Part shown: positions 19,099 to 30,351 of the stretch, piece after piece
Layout: each line of letters opens with the position of its first letter
Position numbering within the stretch: the stretch's first letter is position 1
Program-made: the position numbers and the translations under genes
NCBI RefSeq assembly: GCF_024448505.1
Contig: NZ_JAMOHV010000007.1
Location: forward strand, 1-64,000
DNA: 64,000 nucleotides
Reading direction: 5' to 3'
Origin: Stutzerimonas degradans
GTDB taxonomy: Bacteria > Pseudomonadota > Gammaproteobacteria > Pseudomonadales > Pseudomonadaceae
The notes under the pieces: generated by a model
The model's input: the letters and a program-made list of their open reading frames with translations, nothing else
The model's database searches: none
What the model was told of the DNA's origin: nothing

Positions 19099-20490
19099 AT
19101 GCCTTCTGAGTCGAGAGCCGGCCGGGTGCGGACCGAGCTGCGCACCCTCTTCGCCCTTGCCCTGCCGATGATGATCGCTCAGCTGGCCAATACGGCGATG
19201 GGCTTCGTCGATACGGTGATGGCGGGTCGGGTCAGTGCGCACGATCTGGCGGCAGTGGCCCTGGGCAATTCCATCTGGGTGCCGGTTTTTCTGTTCCTGA
19301 CCGGCGTGATCCTGGCGACCACGCCGAACGTGGCGCAGCGTTTCGGCGCCGGACGCCACGGCGAGATCGGCCCGCTGGTGCGCCAGGCGCTGTGGATGGG
19401 CGGCGGCCTCGGCAGCCTGTGCGCCGTCCTGATGTGGAACGCCGAGCCGATGCTGCACTGGATGAACGTCGAAGCCGCGCTGATCGATCCCAGCATGGGC
19501 TATCTGCGCGCCGTCGCCTGCGGCTTTCCGGCGATCGGGCTGTACCAGGTGCTGCGTTGCTACAGCGACGGCCTCGGCCACTCGCGCCCGAGCATGGTGG
19601 TCGGGGTTCTCGGCCTGCTGCTGAATATCCCGCTCAACTACATCTTCATCTACGGCAAGCTCGGCGCGCCGGCACTCGGCGGTGTTGGCTGCGGTGTCGC
19701 AACGTCGCTGGTCATGCTGTTCATGCTGCTGGCCATGCTGTTCTGGGTACGCCGCGCCGCGCCGTATCGACCGAGCCGGCTATTCGCCCACTTCGAATGG
19801 CCGCGCTGGCCGGTGCTCAGCCCCTTGCTCGCGGTCGGTCTGCCGATCGGTATCGCGGTGTTCGCCGAAGCCAGCATTTTTTCGGTCATTGCGCTGCTGA
19901 TCGGCGCATTGGGCGCGACGGTGGTGGCCGGACACCAGATAGCGCTGAACTTCACCTCGCTGATCTTCATGATTCCGCTGTCGCTGGGCATGGCGGTCAC
20001 CGTGCGGGTGGGACAGGCACTGGGCCGCAGTGCGCCGCGAGATGCGCGTTTCGCCGCTGGCGTCGGAGTGGGAACGGGGCTGGTGTATGCCTGTTTTTCC
20101 GCCACCGCGATGCTGCTGTTCGCCGTGCCGATTGCCCGCATCTACACGCCCGACCCCGCGGTGATCGCCGTGGCGTCCGGCTTGTTCTTCTATGCGGCAC
20201 TGTTCCAGTTCTCCGATGTTGTGCAAGTTACCGCTGCCGGTGCCCTGCGCGGCTACCAGGACACGCGCATGACCATGATCTTCACCCTCTTCGCCTACTG
20301 GGGCATCGGTCTGCCGATCGGCTATGTGCTCGGCCTGACCGACCACTTCGGCCCGGCATCCGGCCCCGGCGGGCTGTGGCAGGGTCTGATCGCCGGACTG
20401 AGCTGCGCAGCGTTTTTGCTCAGCATCCGCCTGGCACGCAGCGCACGGCGCGCAATTCGTCTTCAGCGGGCTCGCCCGGCTCAGGCCTGA
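19099..20490 (+). CDS. norM: MATE family multidrug exporter, NorM/PmpM type
   Basis: A 463-residue inner membrane cation-coupled exporter with about twelve helices in two similar halves. MATE features include ALPMMIAQLANTAMGFVDTVMAG in helix 1 and RCYSDGLGHSRPSM, with the second half repeating the pattern from about residue 240. Substrates of the family are cationic dyes and fluoroquinolones. It is transcribed alone, divergently from pdxB, and is followed by the imuA promoter with no obvious terminator. Confidence 0.88.
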   Translation: MPSESRAGRVRTELRTLFALALPMMIAQLANTAMGFVDTVMAGRVSAHDLAAVALGNSIWVPVFLFLTGVILATTPNVAQRFGAGRHGEIGPLVRQALWMGGGLGSLCAVLMWNAEPMLHWMNVEAALIDPSMGYLRAVACGFPAIGLYQVLRCYSDGLGHSRPSMVVGVLGLLLNIPLNYIFIYGKLGAPALGGVGCGVATSLVMLFMLLAMLFWVRRAAPYRPSRLFAHFEWPRWPVLSPLLAVGLPIGIAVFAEASIFSVIALLIGALGATVVAGHQIALNFTSLIFMIPLSLGMAVTVRVGQALGRSAPRDARFAAGVGVGTGLVYACFSATAMLLFAVPIARIYTPDPAVIAVASGLFFYAALFQFSDVVQVTAAGALRGYQDTRMTMIFTLFAYWGIGLPIGYVLGLTDHFGPASGPGGLWQGLIAGLSCAAFLLSIRLARSARRAIRLQRARPAQA

Positions 20491-20559
20491 GCCGTCGACG
20501 CGAAATCATCGAAGGCGCTCTGCATCAGCGGAAGAGGCGATGACGCTGGTCAGCATGAC

Positions 20560-20588
20560 TTGACCGCCGAACCGGGCAACTGAATACT
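20560..20588 (+). promoter_or_regulatory. candidate sigma70 promoter of the imuA operon
   Basis: A -35 element TTGACC (20560-20565) and a -10 element AATACT (20583-20588) are separated by 17 bases. The LexA box begins inside the -10 element, so bound LexA would block RNA polymerase. Confidence 0.6.
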
Positions 20589-20602
20589 GTATTCATATAC
20601 AG
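20587..20602 (+). promoter_or_regulatory. LexA (SOS) box before imuA
   Basis: CTGTATTCATATACAG is a CTG-N10-CAG site with an AT-only core apart from one C, close to the gammaproteobacterial consensus. It lies 20 bases upstream of the imuA ATG and overlaps the predicted -10. It indicates DNA-damage control of imuA-imuB-dnaE2. Confidence 0.92.
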
Positions 20603-20622
20603 TATTTTTGGATTGCCTTTGC

Positions 20623-21240
20623 ATGACATCCGTGGTCGCCCTGGATCGCCTGCTCGATGCACGCCGTGTCTGGCGTGGGCAGGCCATCGTCGCCCCTGCC
20701 GCCAGCCAGCCGACCGGACACGCCGCGCTGGATGCCGCCCTTCCGGGTGGCGGCTGGCCGGAGGCGGCACTGAGCGAGATTCTTCTCGCCGCGCCCGGCA
20801 CCGGCGAGCTGCGCCTGCTGTGGCCGACCCTTGCCCGGCTGACCGTGGCCGGCGAGCGGGTGGTGCTGGTCGACCCGCCGCATCTGCCCTACCCCCAGGC
20901 CTGGCTGACCGCCGGCGTCGACCTGCGGCAGTTGAGCATCGTCCACGCCAGCGGGCGCGATGCGCTGTGGGCGACCGAGCAATGCCTGCGCTCGGGTAGC
21001 TGTGGCGCCGTGCTGTGCTGGCCGAGGCAGGCGGACGACCGCGCCCTGCGGCGCCTGCAGGTGGCCGCCGAAACCGGACAGACGCTGGCCTTCGCCTATC
21101 GCCCGCAGGCCGAAGCGCTGAACCCCTCGCCAGCCGCCCTGCGCCTGGCCATCGACGCTCACCCGGCGCAACTGCGCGTGCTCAAGTGCCGAGGCGGTCT
21201 GGCGCCGGCGCGGCCGATCGCCGCCAGCGCCTGGCGGTGA
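20623..21240 (+). CDS. imuA: translesion synthesis accessory protein ImuA
   Basis: About 205 residues, RecA/SulA-like. ImuA works with ImuB and DnaE2 in error-prone replication past DNA damage. Family features include the N-terminal LPGGGWPEAALSEIL segment with a RecA-like core (RLLWPTLARLT, RVVLVDPPHLPYPQAWL). The typical Walker A Lys is not obvious, consistent with a degenerate ATPase. ATG 20623 is preferred over a TTG at 20608 because it fits the promoter spacing and gives the usual N-terminus. It is the first gene of the SOS cassette; imuB follows after 7 bases. Confidence 0.9.
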   Translation: MTSVVALDRLLDARRVWRGQAIVAPAASQPTGHAALDAALPGGGWPEAALSEILLAAPGTGELRLLWPTLARLTVAGERVVLVDPPHLPYPQAWLTAGVDLRQLSIVHASGRDALWATEQCLRSGSCGAVLCWPRQADDRALRRLQVAAETGQTLAFAYRPQAEALNPSPAALRLAIDAHPAQLRVLKCRGGLAPARPIAASAWR

Positions 21241-21247
21241 CACGGAC

Positions 21248-22663
21248 ATGCTCTGGGCCTGCATCCTGCTGCCGCAACTGGCGATGGACGGCGTGCTGCG
21301 CGAACGCAGCGACCCTGCCGCGCCGCTGGCCTTGCTCGCCGGGCCGGCGCAGCGGCGCGTGCTGCAAGCGGTCAATCCGGCGGCGCGCGAACTCGGCCTG
21401 AAACCCGGCCAGACGCTGACTGCCGCCCAGGCGCTGACCCGCAATTTCGCCAGTGCCGATTACGATCTGGCGGCCATCGAGCGCTGGCAGCGCTTCCTGG
21501 CCGCCTGGGCCTACGGTTTCAGCGCTCAGGTCAGCCTGCATTACCCGCGCTGCCTGCTGCTGGAAGTGCAGTCCAGCCTCGGCCTGTTCGGCCCCTGGCC
21601 GCGCTTCGAAGCGCGCCTGCGCCAGGAACTGAACGCCCTGGGCTTCCGCCAGCGCATCACCGTTGCCCCCAACCCGGCGGCGGCACGGGTACTCGCCAAT
21701 GCCCACGATGGTCTGGCGGTGAGCGATGACACAACGCTGCGCGAGGCGCTCGGACGTTTGCCGGTGGAGCGCCTCGGCCTGTCGCGCGAAGTGGCCACGG
21801 CCTTCGCGCGCATGGGGTTGCGCAGTCTTTCGCAACTGCTTGCCCTGCCCCGCGACAGCGTGGCCCGGCGCTTTCCGGCCGAGGTGCTGCTGCAGCTCGA
21901 CACCCTGCTCGGGCGGCAGCCGCTGGCGCTGGAGTTCTACCGCCCACCCGATGTTTTCGACGCGCGCATCGAATTGAACTTCGAGGTCGAGTCACACCAG
22001 GCGCTGTTGTTCCCGCTGCGCCGGCTCACCGCCGACCTGGCCGCCTATCTCGCCGGGCGCGACAGCGGCGTGCAGCGCTTCGTCCTGCAACTGGAACATC
22101 GCAACCTGGCCGACAGCCGGGTCGTCGTCGGCCTGCTGGCTGCCGAGCGCGAGGCCGGCATGCTGTTCGAGCTGACCCGCGGCCGCCTGGAACAGCTGCA
22201 ACTGCCGGCACCGGTGCTGGCAGTGCGATTGCTGGCGCGCGAGCTGCCGGCTTTCACGCCGCAGCACCGCCAGCTGTTTGATGAAAGAGCGCAGCAAACG
22301 CTGCCCTGGGAACAGTTGCGCGAACGCCTGCGCGCACGCCTCGGCGACCACGCGGTACAGGGCCTCGGCGCCTGCGCCGATCATCGTCCCGAACATGCCT
22401 GGCAGACGCAGGCACAGGCGCCACATACAGCACTGCCGGCATGCGGCCCTCGCCCCGGCTGGTTGCTGGCTGCACCGCAGCCGCTGCGCGAAAGCTCGCT
22501 GCGCATCCTCGCCGGCCCGGAACGCATCGAGTCCGGCTGGTGGGACGGCGAGGATATACGGCGCGACTACTACCTCATCGAAACGCGCGCCGGCCAGCGC
22601 GGCTGGGCCTTCCGCCCGCTCGGCAGCGACGGGCCGTTGCTGCTGCACGGCTGGTTCGCATGA
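21248..22663 (+). CDS. imuB: Y-family polymerase-like protein ImuB
   Basis: A 471-residue member of the DinB/UmuC superfamily that acts as a scaffold linking ImuA, the beta clamp and DnaE2, and is not itself an active polymerase. The fold is recognisable (helix-hairpin-helix around [20 protein letters not shown]), but the positions that carry the catalytic acids in active Y polymerases read ILLPQLAMD near the N-terminus and [10 protein letters not shown] in the palm, so the carboxylate set is absent. Its last bases overlap the dnaE2 ATG (ATGA), so translation is coupled. Confidence 0.92.
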   Translation: MLWACILLPQLAMDGVLRERSDPAAPLALLAGPAQRRVLQAVNPAARELGLKPGQTLTAAQALTRNFASADYDLAAIERWQRFLAAWAYGFSAQVSLHYPRCLLLEVQSSLGLFGPWPRFEARLRQELNALGFRQRITVAPNPAAARVLANAHDGLAVSDDTTLREALGRLPVERLGLSREVATAFARMGLRSLSQLLALPRDSVARRFPAEVLLQLDTLLGRQPLALEFYRPPDVFDARIELNFEVESHQALLFPLRRLTADLAAYLAGRDSGVQRFVLQLEHRNLADSRVVVGLLAAEREAGMLFELTRGRLEQLQLPAPVLAVRLLARELPAFTPQHRQLFDERAQQTLPWEQLRERLRARLGDHAVQGLGACADHRPEHAWQTQAQAPHTALPACGPRPGWLLAAPQPLRESSLRILAGPERIESGWWDGEDIRRDYYLIETRAGQRGWAFRPLGSDGPLLLHGWFA

Positions 22664-25600
22664 GCGATTACGCCGAGCTGCACTGCTTGTCCAACTTCAG
22701 CTTCCAGCGCGGTGCCTCCAGCGCCCGGGAGCTGTTCGAGCGGGCTGCGCGCCTGGGCTACCGCGCCCTGGCAATCACCGACGAATGCACGCTGGCAGGT
22801 ATCGTCCGCGCCTGGCAGGCAGCCAAGGACAGTGGCGTACCGCTCATCGTCGGCAGCGAGTTGCGTATCGAAAACGGCCCCCGGCTGATCCTGCTGGTCG
22901 AAAACCTAACCGGATATCAGGCGCTTTGCCGCTTGATCACCCTGGCCCGCCGCCGTTGCGAGAAGGGCCGCTATCGCCTTTTGCTCGACGATTTCGCCGA
23001 GTCCCCGGACGGGCTGCTGGCGATCTGGCTGCCGGATGATGACGACGACCGTCACCTGCCCTGGCTGTGCCGCCTGTTCCCGCAGCGGCTGTGGTTGGCC
23101 GTCGAACTGCATCGCGGCGCGGATGACGCCGCGCAACTGCAGCACCTGCTCGAACGGGCGTCGTCCTGCGGGCTACCGCCGGTGGCCTGCGGCGACGTGC
23201 ACATGCACGCCCGCGGACGGCGTGCCCTGCAGGACTGCATGACCGCCATCCGCCACCACCTGCCGGTGGCCGAGGCCGGCGCCCACCTGTTCCCCAACGG
23301 CGAGCGCCATCTGCGGCGCCACGAGGAACTGACCGAGCTGTATCCGCCGGCCCTACTCGCCGAAACCCTGCGCATCGCCGCGCGCTGCACCTTCGATCTC
23401 GGCCAGTTGCGCTACCACTACCCGCGCGAACTGGTTCCGCACGGGCATGACGCCACCTCCTGGCTGCGCGAACTGGTCGAGCGCGGCGCCCGTTGGCGCT
23501 GGCCGGACGGCGTGCCCGAACAAGCCCGCAGGCTGCTCGAACATGAGCTGAAGCTGATCGCCGAGCTAGCGTACGAGAGCTACTTCCTCACCGTGCACGA
23601 CATCGTGAACTGGGCACGCGAGCGGCAGATTCTCTGCCAGGGGCGTGGTTCGGCGGCCAACTCCACGGTGTGTTTCGCCCTCGGCATCACCGAACTCGAC
23701 CCCACCCTGCCGGGGCGCCGCCTGCTGTTCGAGCGCTTTCTCTCGCGCGAACGCAAGGAGCCGCCGGATATCGACGTGGACTTCGAGCACGAGCGCCGCG
23801 AGGAAGTCATTCAGTACGTCTTCAGCCGCTATGGTCGTCACCGCGCCGCACTCACCGCCGTGGTCAGCACCTATCACAGCGCCGGCGCGCTGCGCGACGT
23901 GGCCAAGGCGCTCGGCCTGCCAGCCGATCAGGTGAATGCGCTGGCCGACTGCTGCGGGCGCTGGAGCGATCGTGTGCCCTCGGCCGAGCGGCTGGCCGAG
24001 GCTGGCTTCGATGCGAATAACCCGCTGCTGCGCCGGGTGCTGGCATTGACCGGCGAGCTGATCGGCTTCCCCCGTCACCTGTCGCAGCATCCTGGCGGTT
24101 TCGTGATCAGCGAACACCCACTGCAGACCCTTGTGCCGGTGGAGAACGCCAGCATGGCCGAGCGCACGGTGATCCAGTGGGACAAGGACGACCTCGATCT
24201 GGTCGGCCTGCTCAAGGTCGATGTGCTCGCCCTGGGCATGCTCAGTGCGCTGCGTCGCTGCTTCGCCCTGATCGAGCGTTATCGCGGCACGCGCTGGACG
24301 CTGGCCAGCCTGCCGCAGGAGGATCCGGCGACCTACGCCATGATCAGCCGCGCCGACACCATCGGCGTGTTCCAGATCGAGTCGCGGGCGCAGATGGCCA
24401 TGCTGCCGCGCCTGCGCCCACGCAAGTTCTACGATCTGGTGATTCAGGTGGCCATCGTCCGCCCCGGGCCGATCCAGGGCGATATGGTTCATCCGTACCT
24501 GCGCCGGCGTAACGGCGAGGAGCCGGTGCTCTATCCCTCCGACGAACTCATGCCGGTATTCGAGCGCACTCTCGGCGTGCCGCTGTTCCAGGAGCAGGTG
24601 ATGGAACTGGCCATCATCGCCGCCGACTACAGCCCCGGCGAGGCCGACGAACTGCGTCGCAGTATGGCCGCCTGGAAGCGCCACGGCGGCCTGGAACATC
24701 ATCGCGAACGGCTGACCGCGCGGATGCTCGACAAGCAATACGAGCCGGAATTCATCACCCGCATCTTCGAGCAGATCAAAGGCTTCGGCAGCTACGGTTT
24801 CCCCGAATCCCACGCTGCCAGCTTCGCCCTGCTCACCTACGCCAGCAGCTGGCTGAAATGCCATGAGCCGGCGGCGTTCGCCTGCGCGCTGATCAACAGC
24901 TGGCCGATGGGTTTCTACAGCCCCGATCAGGTATTGCAGGATGCCCGGCGCCACGGCATCGAAGTGCGCCCGGTAGACGTATGTCACAGCGACTGGGATT
25001 GCAGTCTGGAGCCCGGCGCCAAGGCACAGCCGGCGATCCGCCTGGGCCTGCGGATGATTCGCGGCCTGCGTGAGGCGGATGCGCGGCGCATCGAGAGCGC
25101 TCGCCGGACACAAGCGTTCAGCGATGTCGATGATCTCAGCCGGCGCGCCGGGCTGGACGCCCGCACGCGCGAACGACTGGCCGATGCCGGCGCCCTGCAC
25201 GGTCTTGCCGGTCATCGTCATCACGCGCGCTGGGCCGTCGCCGGGATCGAACCGCAGCTGCCGCTGTTCGCCGAGCTGGCTGCAACGACGGAAGCGCCAG
25301 TGAACCTGCCGCTACCCTCGACCGGCGAAGACCTGCTGACCGACTACGCAACCCTCGGCACGACGCTTGGACCGCATCCGCTGACACTGCTGCGCGACAA
25401 GCTGAGGGCACGGCGCTGCCGCAGTTCACGCGAGCTGGCCGATGCCGAGCCCGGCCGACCGGTCAGCGTTGCTGGCCTGGTGATCGGCCGGCAGCGCCCG
25501 CAGACCGCCAGCGGCGTGGTGTTTGTCACCCTGGAAGATGAGTTCGGATTGATCAATGTGGTGGTCTGGCAGCATCTGGCCGAACGCCAGCGCCCGGTGC

Positions 25601-25737
25601 TGCTGCAGTCGCAACTGCTGCGGGTCGACGGTCATCTGGAGTCCGCTCATGGTGTGCGCCACGTGATCGCTGGCCGACTGCGCGACCTCAGTGCACTGCT
25701 CTCGGGGCTGGATGTGCGCAGTCGGGACTTCCAGTGA
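22660..25737 (+). CDS. dnaE2: error-prone DNA polymerase III alpha homologue DnaE2
   Basis: The catalytic subunit of the SOS mutasome, 1025 residues. It has an N-terminal PHP domain ([16 protein letters not shown]), a C-family polymerase core with the catalytic acids DIDVD at 370-374, the [15 protein letters not shown] region, the helix-hairpin-helix, and a C-terminal OB-fold domain ([19 protein letters not shown]). The replicative DnaE C-terminal tau-binding tail is missing, as expected for DnaE2. The frame is open upstream to 22441, but ATG 22660, overlapping the imuB stop, gives the conserved start [11 protein letters not shown]. Confidence 0.95.
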   Translation: MSDYAELHCLSNFSFQRGASSARELFERAARLGYRALAITDECTLAGIVRAWQAAKDSGVPLIVGSELRIENGPRLILLVENLTGYQALCRLITLARRRCEKGRYRLLLDDFAESPDGLLAIWLPDDDDDRHLPWLCRLFPQRLWLAVELHRGADDAAQLQHLLERASSCGLPPVACGDVHMHARGRRALQDCMTAIRHHLPVAEAGAHLFPNGERHLRRHEELTELYPPALLAETLRIAARCTFDLGQLRYHYPRELVPHGHDATSWLRELVERGARWRWPDGVPEQARRLLEHELKLIAELAYESYFLTVHDIVNWARERQILCQGRGSAANSTVCFALGITELDPTLPGRRLLFERFLSRERKEPPDIDVDFEHERREEVIQYVFSRYGRHRAALTAVVSTYHSAGALRDVAKALGLPADQVNALADCCGRWSDRVPSAERLAEAGFDANNPLLRRVLALTGELIGFPRHLSQHPGGFVISEHPLQTLVPVENASMAERTVIQWDKDDLDLVGLLKVDVLALGMLSALRRCFALIERYRGTRWTLASLPQEDPATYAMISRADTIGVFQIESRAQMAMLPRLRPRKFYDLVIQVAIVRPGPIQGDMVHPYLRRRNGEEPVLYPSDELMPVFERTLGVPLFQEQVMELAIIAADYSPGEADELRRSMAAWKRHGGLEHHRERLTARMLDKQYEPEFITRIFEQIKGFGSYGFPESHAASFALLTYASSWLKCHEPAAFACALINSWPMGFYSPDQVLQDARRHGIEVRPVDVCHSDWDCSLEPGAKAQPAIRLGLRMIRGLREADARRIESARRTQAFSDVDDLSRRAGLDARTRERLADAGALHGLAGHRHHARWAVAGIEPQLPLFAELAATTEAPVNLPLPSTGEDLLTDYATLGTTLGPHPLTLLRDKLRARRCRSSRELADAEPGRPVSVAGLVIGRQRPQTASGVVFVTLEDEFGLINVVVWQHLAERQRPVLLQSQLLRVDGHLESAHGVRHVIAGRLRDLSALLSGLDVRSRDFQ

Positions 25738-25962
25738 ACCGGCTCAAACCGGAGCACTCACGACGCGCCTGGCGGCTAGCGCTGGGTATTCGCGGCCGGC
25801 GTCCGTACAATGCGCGCCTCACGATAGACCCCGATGCGGCGCATGTAGTCCGCACTCAGTGCTGCCCGCCGAAGCGATAACGCCGGCGCCGAGCCGCAAT
25901 GGCACGCGAAACCTGCCCACAAGCCCCAACGTAACCCTTTGAAACCCGCGAGATAGAGCCTC
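25738..25962. other. intergenic region between dnaE2 and the ABC-F gene
   Basis: In these 225 bases I see no convincing gene or hairpin-T-run terminator. A short open frame on the plus strand (about 25691-25942) overlaps the end of dnaE2 and has no recognisable product. The promoter of the ABC-F gene should lie here, but no clear hexamers stand out. Confidence 0.5.
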
Positions 25963-27552
25963 TTGATTTCAACCGCTAACATCACCATGCAGTTCGGCGC
26001 CAAGCCGCTGTTCGAAAACGTTTCCGTCAAGTTCGGCGGCGGCAACCGCTACGGCCTGATCGGCGCCAACGGCTGCGGCAAGTCGACCTTCATGAAGATT
26101 CTCGGCGGCGAGCTGGAGCCGTCGGCCGGTCAGGTGATGCTCGAACCCAACGTGCGCCTGGGCAAGCTGCGCCAGGATCAGTTCGCCTACGAAGACTTCA
26201 GCGTGATCGACACCGTGATCATGGGCCACGAGGAGCTGTGGCAGATCAAGGCCGAGCGTGACCGCATCTATGCCCTGCCGGAAATGAGCGAGGACGACGG
26301 CATGGCCGTCGCCGAGCTGGAAGTACAGTTCGCCGAGTTCGACGGCTACACCGCAGAATCCCGCGCTGGCGAGCTGCTGCTCGGCCTGGGCATCCCGCTC
26401 GATCAGCATTTCGGCCCGATGAGCGCCGTGGCACCGGGCTGGAAGCTGCGCGTGCTGCTGGCCCAGGCGCTGTTCTCCGACCCGGAAGTGCTGCTGCTGG
26501 ACGAGCCGACCAACCACCTGGACATCAACACCATCCGCTGGCTGGAATCGGTGCTCACGGCGCGAAACAGCACCATGATCATCATTTCCCACGACCGTCA
26601 CTTCCTGAACTCGGTCTGCACCCACATGGCCGACCTGGATTACGGCGAGCTGCGCCTGTTCCCCGGCAACTACGACGAATACATGACCGCCGCGACCCAG
26701 GCCCGCGAACGCCTGCTGTCGGACAACGCCAAGAAGAAGGCGCAGATCGCCGAGCTGCAGACCTTCGTCAGCCGCTTCTCGGCCAACGCCTCCAAGGCCA
26801 AGCAGGCCACCAGCCGCGCCAAGCTGATCGACAAGATCCAGCTGGAAGAGGTCAAGCCGTCCAGCCGGGTCAGCCCGTTCATCCGCTTCGAGCAGTACAA
26901 GAAGCTGCATCGCCAGGCGGTCACGCTGGAACGCCTCAGCCAGGGTTACGACGGCACTGCGCTGTTCAAGAACCTGAACCTGCAGATTGAAGCCGGCGAG
27001 CGCGTAGCCATCATCGGCCCCAACGGCATCGGCAAGACCACCCTGCTGCGCACGCTGGTCGGCGAGATGCCGCCGCTGTCCGGCGAAGTGAAATGGACCG
27101 AAAGCGCCGATGTCGGTTACTTCGCCCAGGACCACGCTGAGGACTTCGAGGACGACGTCACGCTGTTCGACTGGATGGGCCAGTGGACCCAGGGCGGCGA
27201 ACAGCTGGTGCGTGGCACCCTCGGGCGCATGCTGTTTTCCAACGACGAGATCAAGAAGTCGGTGAAGGTGATTTCCGGGGGCGAACAGGGCCGCATGCTG
27301 TTCGGCAAGCTGATCCTGAAGAAACCCAACGTATTGGTGATGGACGAACCGACCAACCACCTGGACATGGAATCGATCGAGGCGCTCAACCTGGCACTGG
27401 AGAACTACCCGGGCACGCTGATCTTCGTCAGCCATGACCGCGAGTTCGTCAGCTCGCTGGCCACGCGCATCATCGAGCTGTCGGAGAACGGCGTGACCGA
27501 CTTCAGCGGCAGCTACGACGACTATCTGCGCAGCCAGGGCGTGCTGGTCTGA
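25963..27552 (+). CDS. ABC-F family ATPase, YbiT type
   Basis: A 529-residue soluble protein with two ATPase domains and no membrane part. The first half has Walker [10 protein letters not shown] and Walker [12 protein letters not shown]; the second has GPNGIGKTT and [11 protein letters not shown]. The signature motif reads SAVAPGWK in the first domain and SGGEQGR in the second, so the first is degenerate. ABC-F proteins bind the ribosomal E site and modulate translation; YbiT is one of the four E. coli members. The start is TTG: the product begins [11 protein letters not shown], matching the family N-terminus. An upstream ATG in frame is not seen. Confidence 0.9.
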   Translation: MISTANITMQFGAKPLFENVSVKFGGGNRYGLIGANGCGKSTFMKILGGELEPSAGQVMLEPNVRLGKLRQDQFAYEDFSVIDTVIMGHEELWQIKAERDRIYALPEMSEDDGMAVAELEVQFAEFDGYTAESRAGELLLGLGIPLDQHFGPMSAVAPGWKLRVLLAQALFSDPEVLLLDEPTNHLDINTIRWLESVLTARNSTMIIISHDRHFLNSVCTHMADLDYGELRLFPGNYDEYMTAATQARERLLSDNAKKKAQIAELQTFVSRFSANASKAKQATSRAKLIDKIQLEEVKPSSRVSPFIRFEQYKKLHRQAVTLERLSQGYDGTALFKNLNLQIEAGERVAIIGPNGIGKTTLLRTLVGEMPPLSGEVKWTESADVGYFAQDHAEDFEDDVTLFDWMGQWTQGGEQLVRGTLGRMLFSNDEIKKSVKVISGGEQGRMLFGKLILKKPNVLVMDEPTNHLDMESIEALNLALENYPGTLIFVSHDREFVSSLATRIIELSENGVTDFSGSYDDYLRSQGVLV

Positions 27553-27570
27553 TCGATCGACGAGCCCCAT

Positions 27571-27600
27571 GAAAAAGCCCCGCGAAAGCGGGGCTTTTTC
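27571..27600 (+). terminator. intrinsic terminator after the ABC-F gene
   Basis: A perfect stem (AAAAAGCCCCGC with its complement) around a GAAA tetraloop ends in a T-run, 19 bases after the stop. The A-run on the other side makes it usable in both directions, so it can also end uppP transcription from the opposite strand. Confidence 0.93.
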
Positions 27601-27618
27601 GTTTCCGGGCTCAGCGTC

Positions 27619-28449
27619 CTAGCCCACCGCCGTGCTCCAGTCGATCAGGCCGAACTGCCAGGTCGCCAGGATCACGACGCCAAACACGATGCGATACCAG
27701 GCAAACGCCGCATAGCTGTGGTTGCCGATGAACTTCAGCAACGCCCGCACTGCCAGCATCGCGAAGAGGAACGAGGTGACGAAGCCGATGGCGAACACCG
27801 GGAAGTCGCCGGGCTGGAACAGGTCGCGATACTTGTAGCCCGAGTACACGGCCGCGCCCACCATCGTCGGCATCGCCAGGAAGAAGGAGAACTCCGTCGC
27901 GGCCTTGCGCGAGAGGCCGAACAGCAGGCCACCGATGATCGTCGAGCCGGAGCGCGACGTGCCCGGCACCAGCGCCAGACACTGGGCGAAACCGACCTTG
28001 AGCGCGTGCGTCCAGCGCATGTCGTCGACCGTTTCGGCTTCGATGCGATGGTCGCGGTTCTCCGCCCACAGCATGACGATGCCGCCGATCACCAGTGCGG
28101 TGGCAACCGTGATCGGGTTGAACAGGTAATGATGGATCAGGTCGGCGAACAACACGCCGAGCACCACTGCCGGCATGAAGGCAATCAGCAGATTCAGCGT
28201 GAATCTCTGCGCTTCGCGCTCCTTCGGCAGCCCCACCACCACGCCGATGATCTTGCGCCGATATTCCCAGACTACCGCCAGGATGGCGCCCAGCTGAATG
28301 ATGATGTTGAAGGCCAGCGCGCGTTCGCCGCCGAAGCCGATCAGATCCGCGACGATGATCTGGTGCCCGGTACTGGATACCGGCAGAAACTCCGTCAGGC
28401 CCTCAACCACTCCCAGAATCAATGCCTGTACGGCAATCCAAAGATCCAT
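27619..28449 (-). CDS. uppP: undecaprenyl-diphosphate phosphatase (BacA)
   Basis: Recycles the lipid carrier of cell wall synthesis by hydrolysing undecaprenyl diphosphate at the inner membrane; excess confers bacitracin resistance. The 276-residue product has about eight hydrophobic segments. Both family motifs are visible: [14 protein letters not shown] near the N-terminus, with catalytic Glu and His, and [10 protein letters not shown] in the middle. Length is standard. It converges with the ABC-F gene and is divergent from the chemoreceptor gene. Confidence 0.95.
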   Translation of the reverse strand: MDLWIAVQALILGVVEGLTEFLPVSSTGHQIIVADLIGFGGERALAFNIIIQLGAILAVVWEYRRKIIGVVVGLPKEREAQRFTLNLLIAFMPAVVLGVLFADLIHHYLFNPITVATALVIGGIVMLWAENRDHRIEAETVDDMRWTHALKVGFAQCLALVPGTSRSGSTIIGGLLFGLSRKAATEFSFFLAMPTMVGAAVYSGYKYRDLFQPGDFPVFAIGFVTSFLFAMLAVRALLKFIGNHSYAAFAWYRIVFGVVILATWQFGLIDWSTAVG

Positions 28450-28716
28450 CTATTCCCCATCAGCGATGCAGACCATCGCACTTGAAAATACAACAAAGGT
28501 ATATGCCAGCACGGCGTCTGGCCGCTGTTCTGACTCGTCGCGGCCAAGTAAATTCCGCCGCGTCACGGGAGGGGGCTCATTTTTAGCCACGCGCGGCCGA
28601 AAAGCTATCAGGGAGAGGCCGGACAGGCAGAGGGGCGACGATCACTCAGCTGTCCGGCACATTGCACCGATGCCGGTGCGCATAAAGATAAAAGGCTCAT
28701 CAGGAGTTCTACGAAA

Positions 28717-30351
28717 ATGAATCTGCTGCGAAAGTTTCCCATCAGCAAGCGTCTGTGGCTGATTCCGGTGGTCGCCATCCTCATGCTGTTCATCCTCGGC
28801 ATGCTGATGATCCAGCAGGTGCGTAGCGATCTGTACAAGGGCAAGCAGGAGATGACCCGTCATGTGGTCGAGACTGCTGCCGGCATCTTCGATCACTACC
28901 GCCAGCTCGAAACCAGCGGTGCCATGTCCACCGCCGAGGCGCAGCAGGCGGCCATCAAGCAGATCCGCGCGTTGCGCTACGACGGCCAGGACTACTTCTG
29001 GATCAACGATCTCGGCCCGGTCATGATCATGCACCCGATGCAGCCCAAGCTCGAAGGTCAGAATCTGTCCCAGGTCAAGGACCCGACCGGCAAGGCACTG
29101 TTCAACGAAATGGTCGCCGTGGCCCGCCGTGACGGCGCCGGTGCCGTGGACTACATGTGGGCCAAGCCGGGCGAAGCCGACCCGGTACCGAAGATTTCCT
29201 ACGTTCAGCTGTTCCAGCCCTGGGGCTGGATCATCGGCTCGGGCATCTACGTCGATGACGTCGAGGCCGAGTTCAAAAATTATCTGATGCGTTTCTCCAT
29301 CATCGGCCTGTTCATCGCCGCGATCATGGCCGTACTGGTGGCTATTCTGATCCGCAGCATCACCCGCCCGCTGCGCAACTCGATGTCGGCGATGGCCAAC
29401 ATCGCCAGCGGCGAGGCCGATCTCACGCGCGATCTGGATGTTTCCGGCAACGATGAACTGACCACCCTGGGCCGCGACTTCAACCGCTTCACCGGCAAAC
29501 TGCGCAGCGTGATCAGCCAGCTGCTGGAGACGGCGCAGTCGCTGGGGCAATCGTCCCAGACGCTCGGCAGCGTCTCCGGGGATGCCTTCCAGCAAAGCCA
29601 GCAGCAACTGCAGCAGATGGAGCTGGTGGCCACTGCGATCAACGAAGTCACCTACGCCGTACAGGAAGTCGCGAAGAACGCCGAGCATGCCGCCAGCGAA
29701 GTTGGCGATGCGGAGAACCAGGCCGGCCAGGGCCAGCAGAACATCGAGGCCAGCCTGCAACAGATCGACCAGCTGTCGGCGACCATCAGCCAGGCCGTGG
29801 GCGTCATCCAGTCGCTGGCCGATGAAACCACCAAGATCGGCAGCGTGCTCGAAGTGATCGGTTCCATCGCCGACCAGACCAACCTGCTCGCGCTCAACGC
29901 CGCCATCGAGGCCGCCCGCGCCGGCGAACAGGGCCGCGGCTTCGCCGTGGTCGCCGACGAGGTACGTCTGCTGGCGCAGCGCACCCAGCAATCGACGGCG
30001 GAAATCCAGACCATGATCGAGCGCCTGCAGAAGAACTCCGGCGCGGCGGTAAACGTGATCATGGAGAGCAACCGGGCATCGCAGCTCACCGTCGAGCAGG
30101 CCAGCCAGGCCGGCGAGAGCCTCGGGCAGATCGCCCAGGCGCTGCGCAACCTGTCCGGCCTCAATGCCTCCATCGCCAGCGCGACGCTGCAGCAGTCGCA
30201 TGTGGTCGAAGACATCAATCAGAACGTCACCCAGGCGGCCGGTCTGGCACAACAGAGCACCGACGCCGCCGAGCAGACCCGCGAGGCTGGCAAGCACCTC
30301 GGTGAACTGGCCGAGCGCCTGAACAGTCTGCTGCGCCAGTTCCGCGTCTGA
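28717..30351 (+). CDS. methyl-accepting chemotaxis protein with Cache sensor
   Basis: A 544-residue chemoreceptor. In order: a membrane helix (about 13-33), a periplasmic single-Cache domain with the typical [15 protein letters not shown] and [10 protein letters not shown] segments, a second membrane helix (about 190-215), a HAMP linker, and a long coiled-coil signalling domain. The kinase-contact hairpin tip is seen at [20 protein letters not shown] and [12 protein letters not shown]. Single-Cache domains of this type often bind short carboxylic acids; the ligand here is unknown. CAGGAG lies 11 bases before the ATG. No FliA promoter was found in the 267-base upstream gap. Confidence 0.93.
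   Translation: MNLLRKFPISKRLWLIPVVAILMLFILGMLMIQQVRSDLYKGKQEMTRHVVETAAGIFDHYRQLETSGAMSTAEAQQAAIKQIRALRYDGQDYFWINDLGPVMIMHPMQPKLEGQNLSQVKDPTGKALFNEMVAVARRDGAGAVDYMWAKPGEADPVPKISYVQLFQPWGWIIGSGIYVDDVEAEFKNYLMRFSIIGLFIAAIMAVLVAILIRSITRPLRNSMSAMANIASGEADLTRDLDVSGNDELTTLGRDFNRFTGKLRSVISQLLETAQSLGQSSQTLGSVSGDAFQQSQQQLQQMELVATAINEVTYAVQEVAKNAEHAASEVGDAENQAGQGQQNIEASLQQIDQLSATISQAVGVIQSLADETTKIGSVLEVIGSIADQTNLLALNAAIEAARAGEQGRGFAVVADEVRLLAQRTQQSTAEIQTMIERLQKNSGAAVNVIMESNRASQLTVEQASQAGESLGQIAQALRNLSGLNASIASATLQQSHVVEDINQNVTQAAGLAQQSTDAAEQTREAGKHLGELAERLNSLLRQFRV

Noticed and set aside
23566..25224. A 552-residue minus-strand frame opposite dnaE2
   Set aside because: Antisense to the polymerase core with intact catalytic motifs on the plus strand; a shadow of biased codon use.
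25691..25942. An 83-residue plus-strand frame between dnaE2 and the ABC-F gene
   Set aside because: It overlaps the end of dnaE2 in another frame, lacks a ribosome site and has cysteine- and proline-rich, non-protein-like content.
25969..27570. A 533-residue minus-strand frame opposite the ABC-F gene
   Set aside because: It mirrors a clearly coding ABC-F gene and shows no family features of its own.
28450..28716. FliA promoter or cyclic di-GMP riboswitch before the chemoreceptor gene
   Set aside because: No TAAA-N15-GCCGATAA match and no GEMM core were seen.
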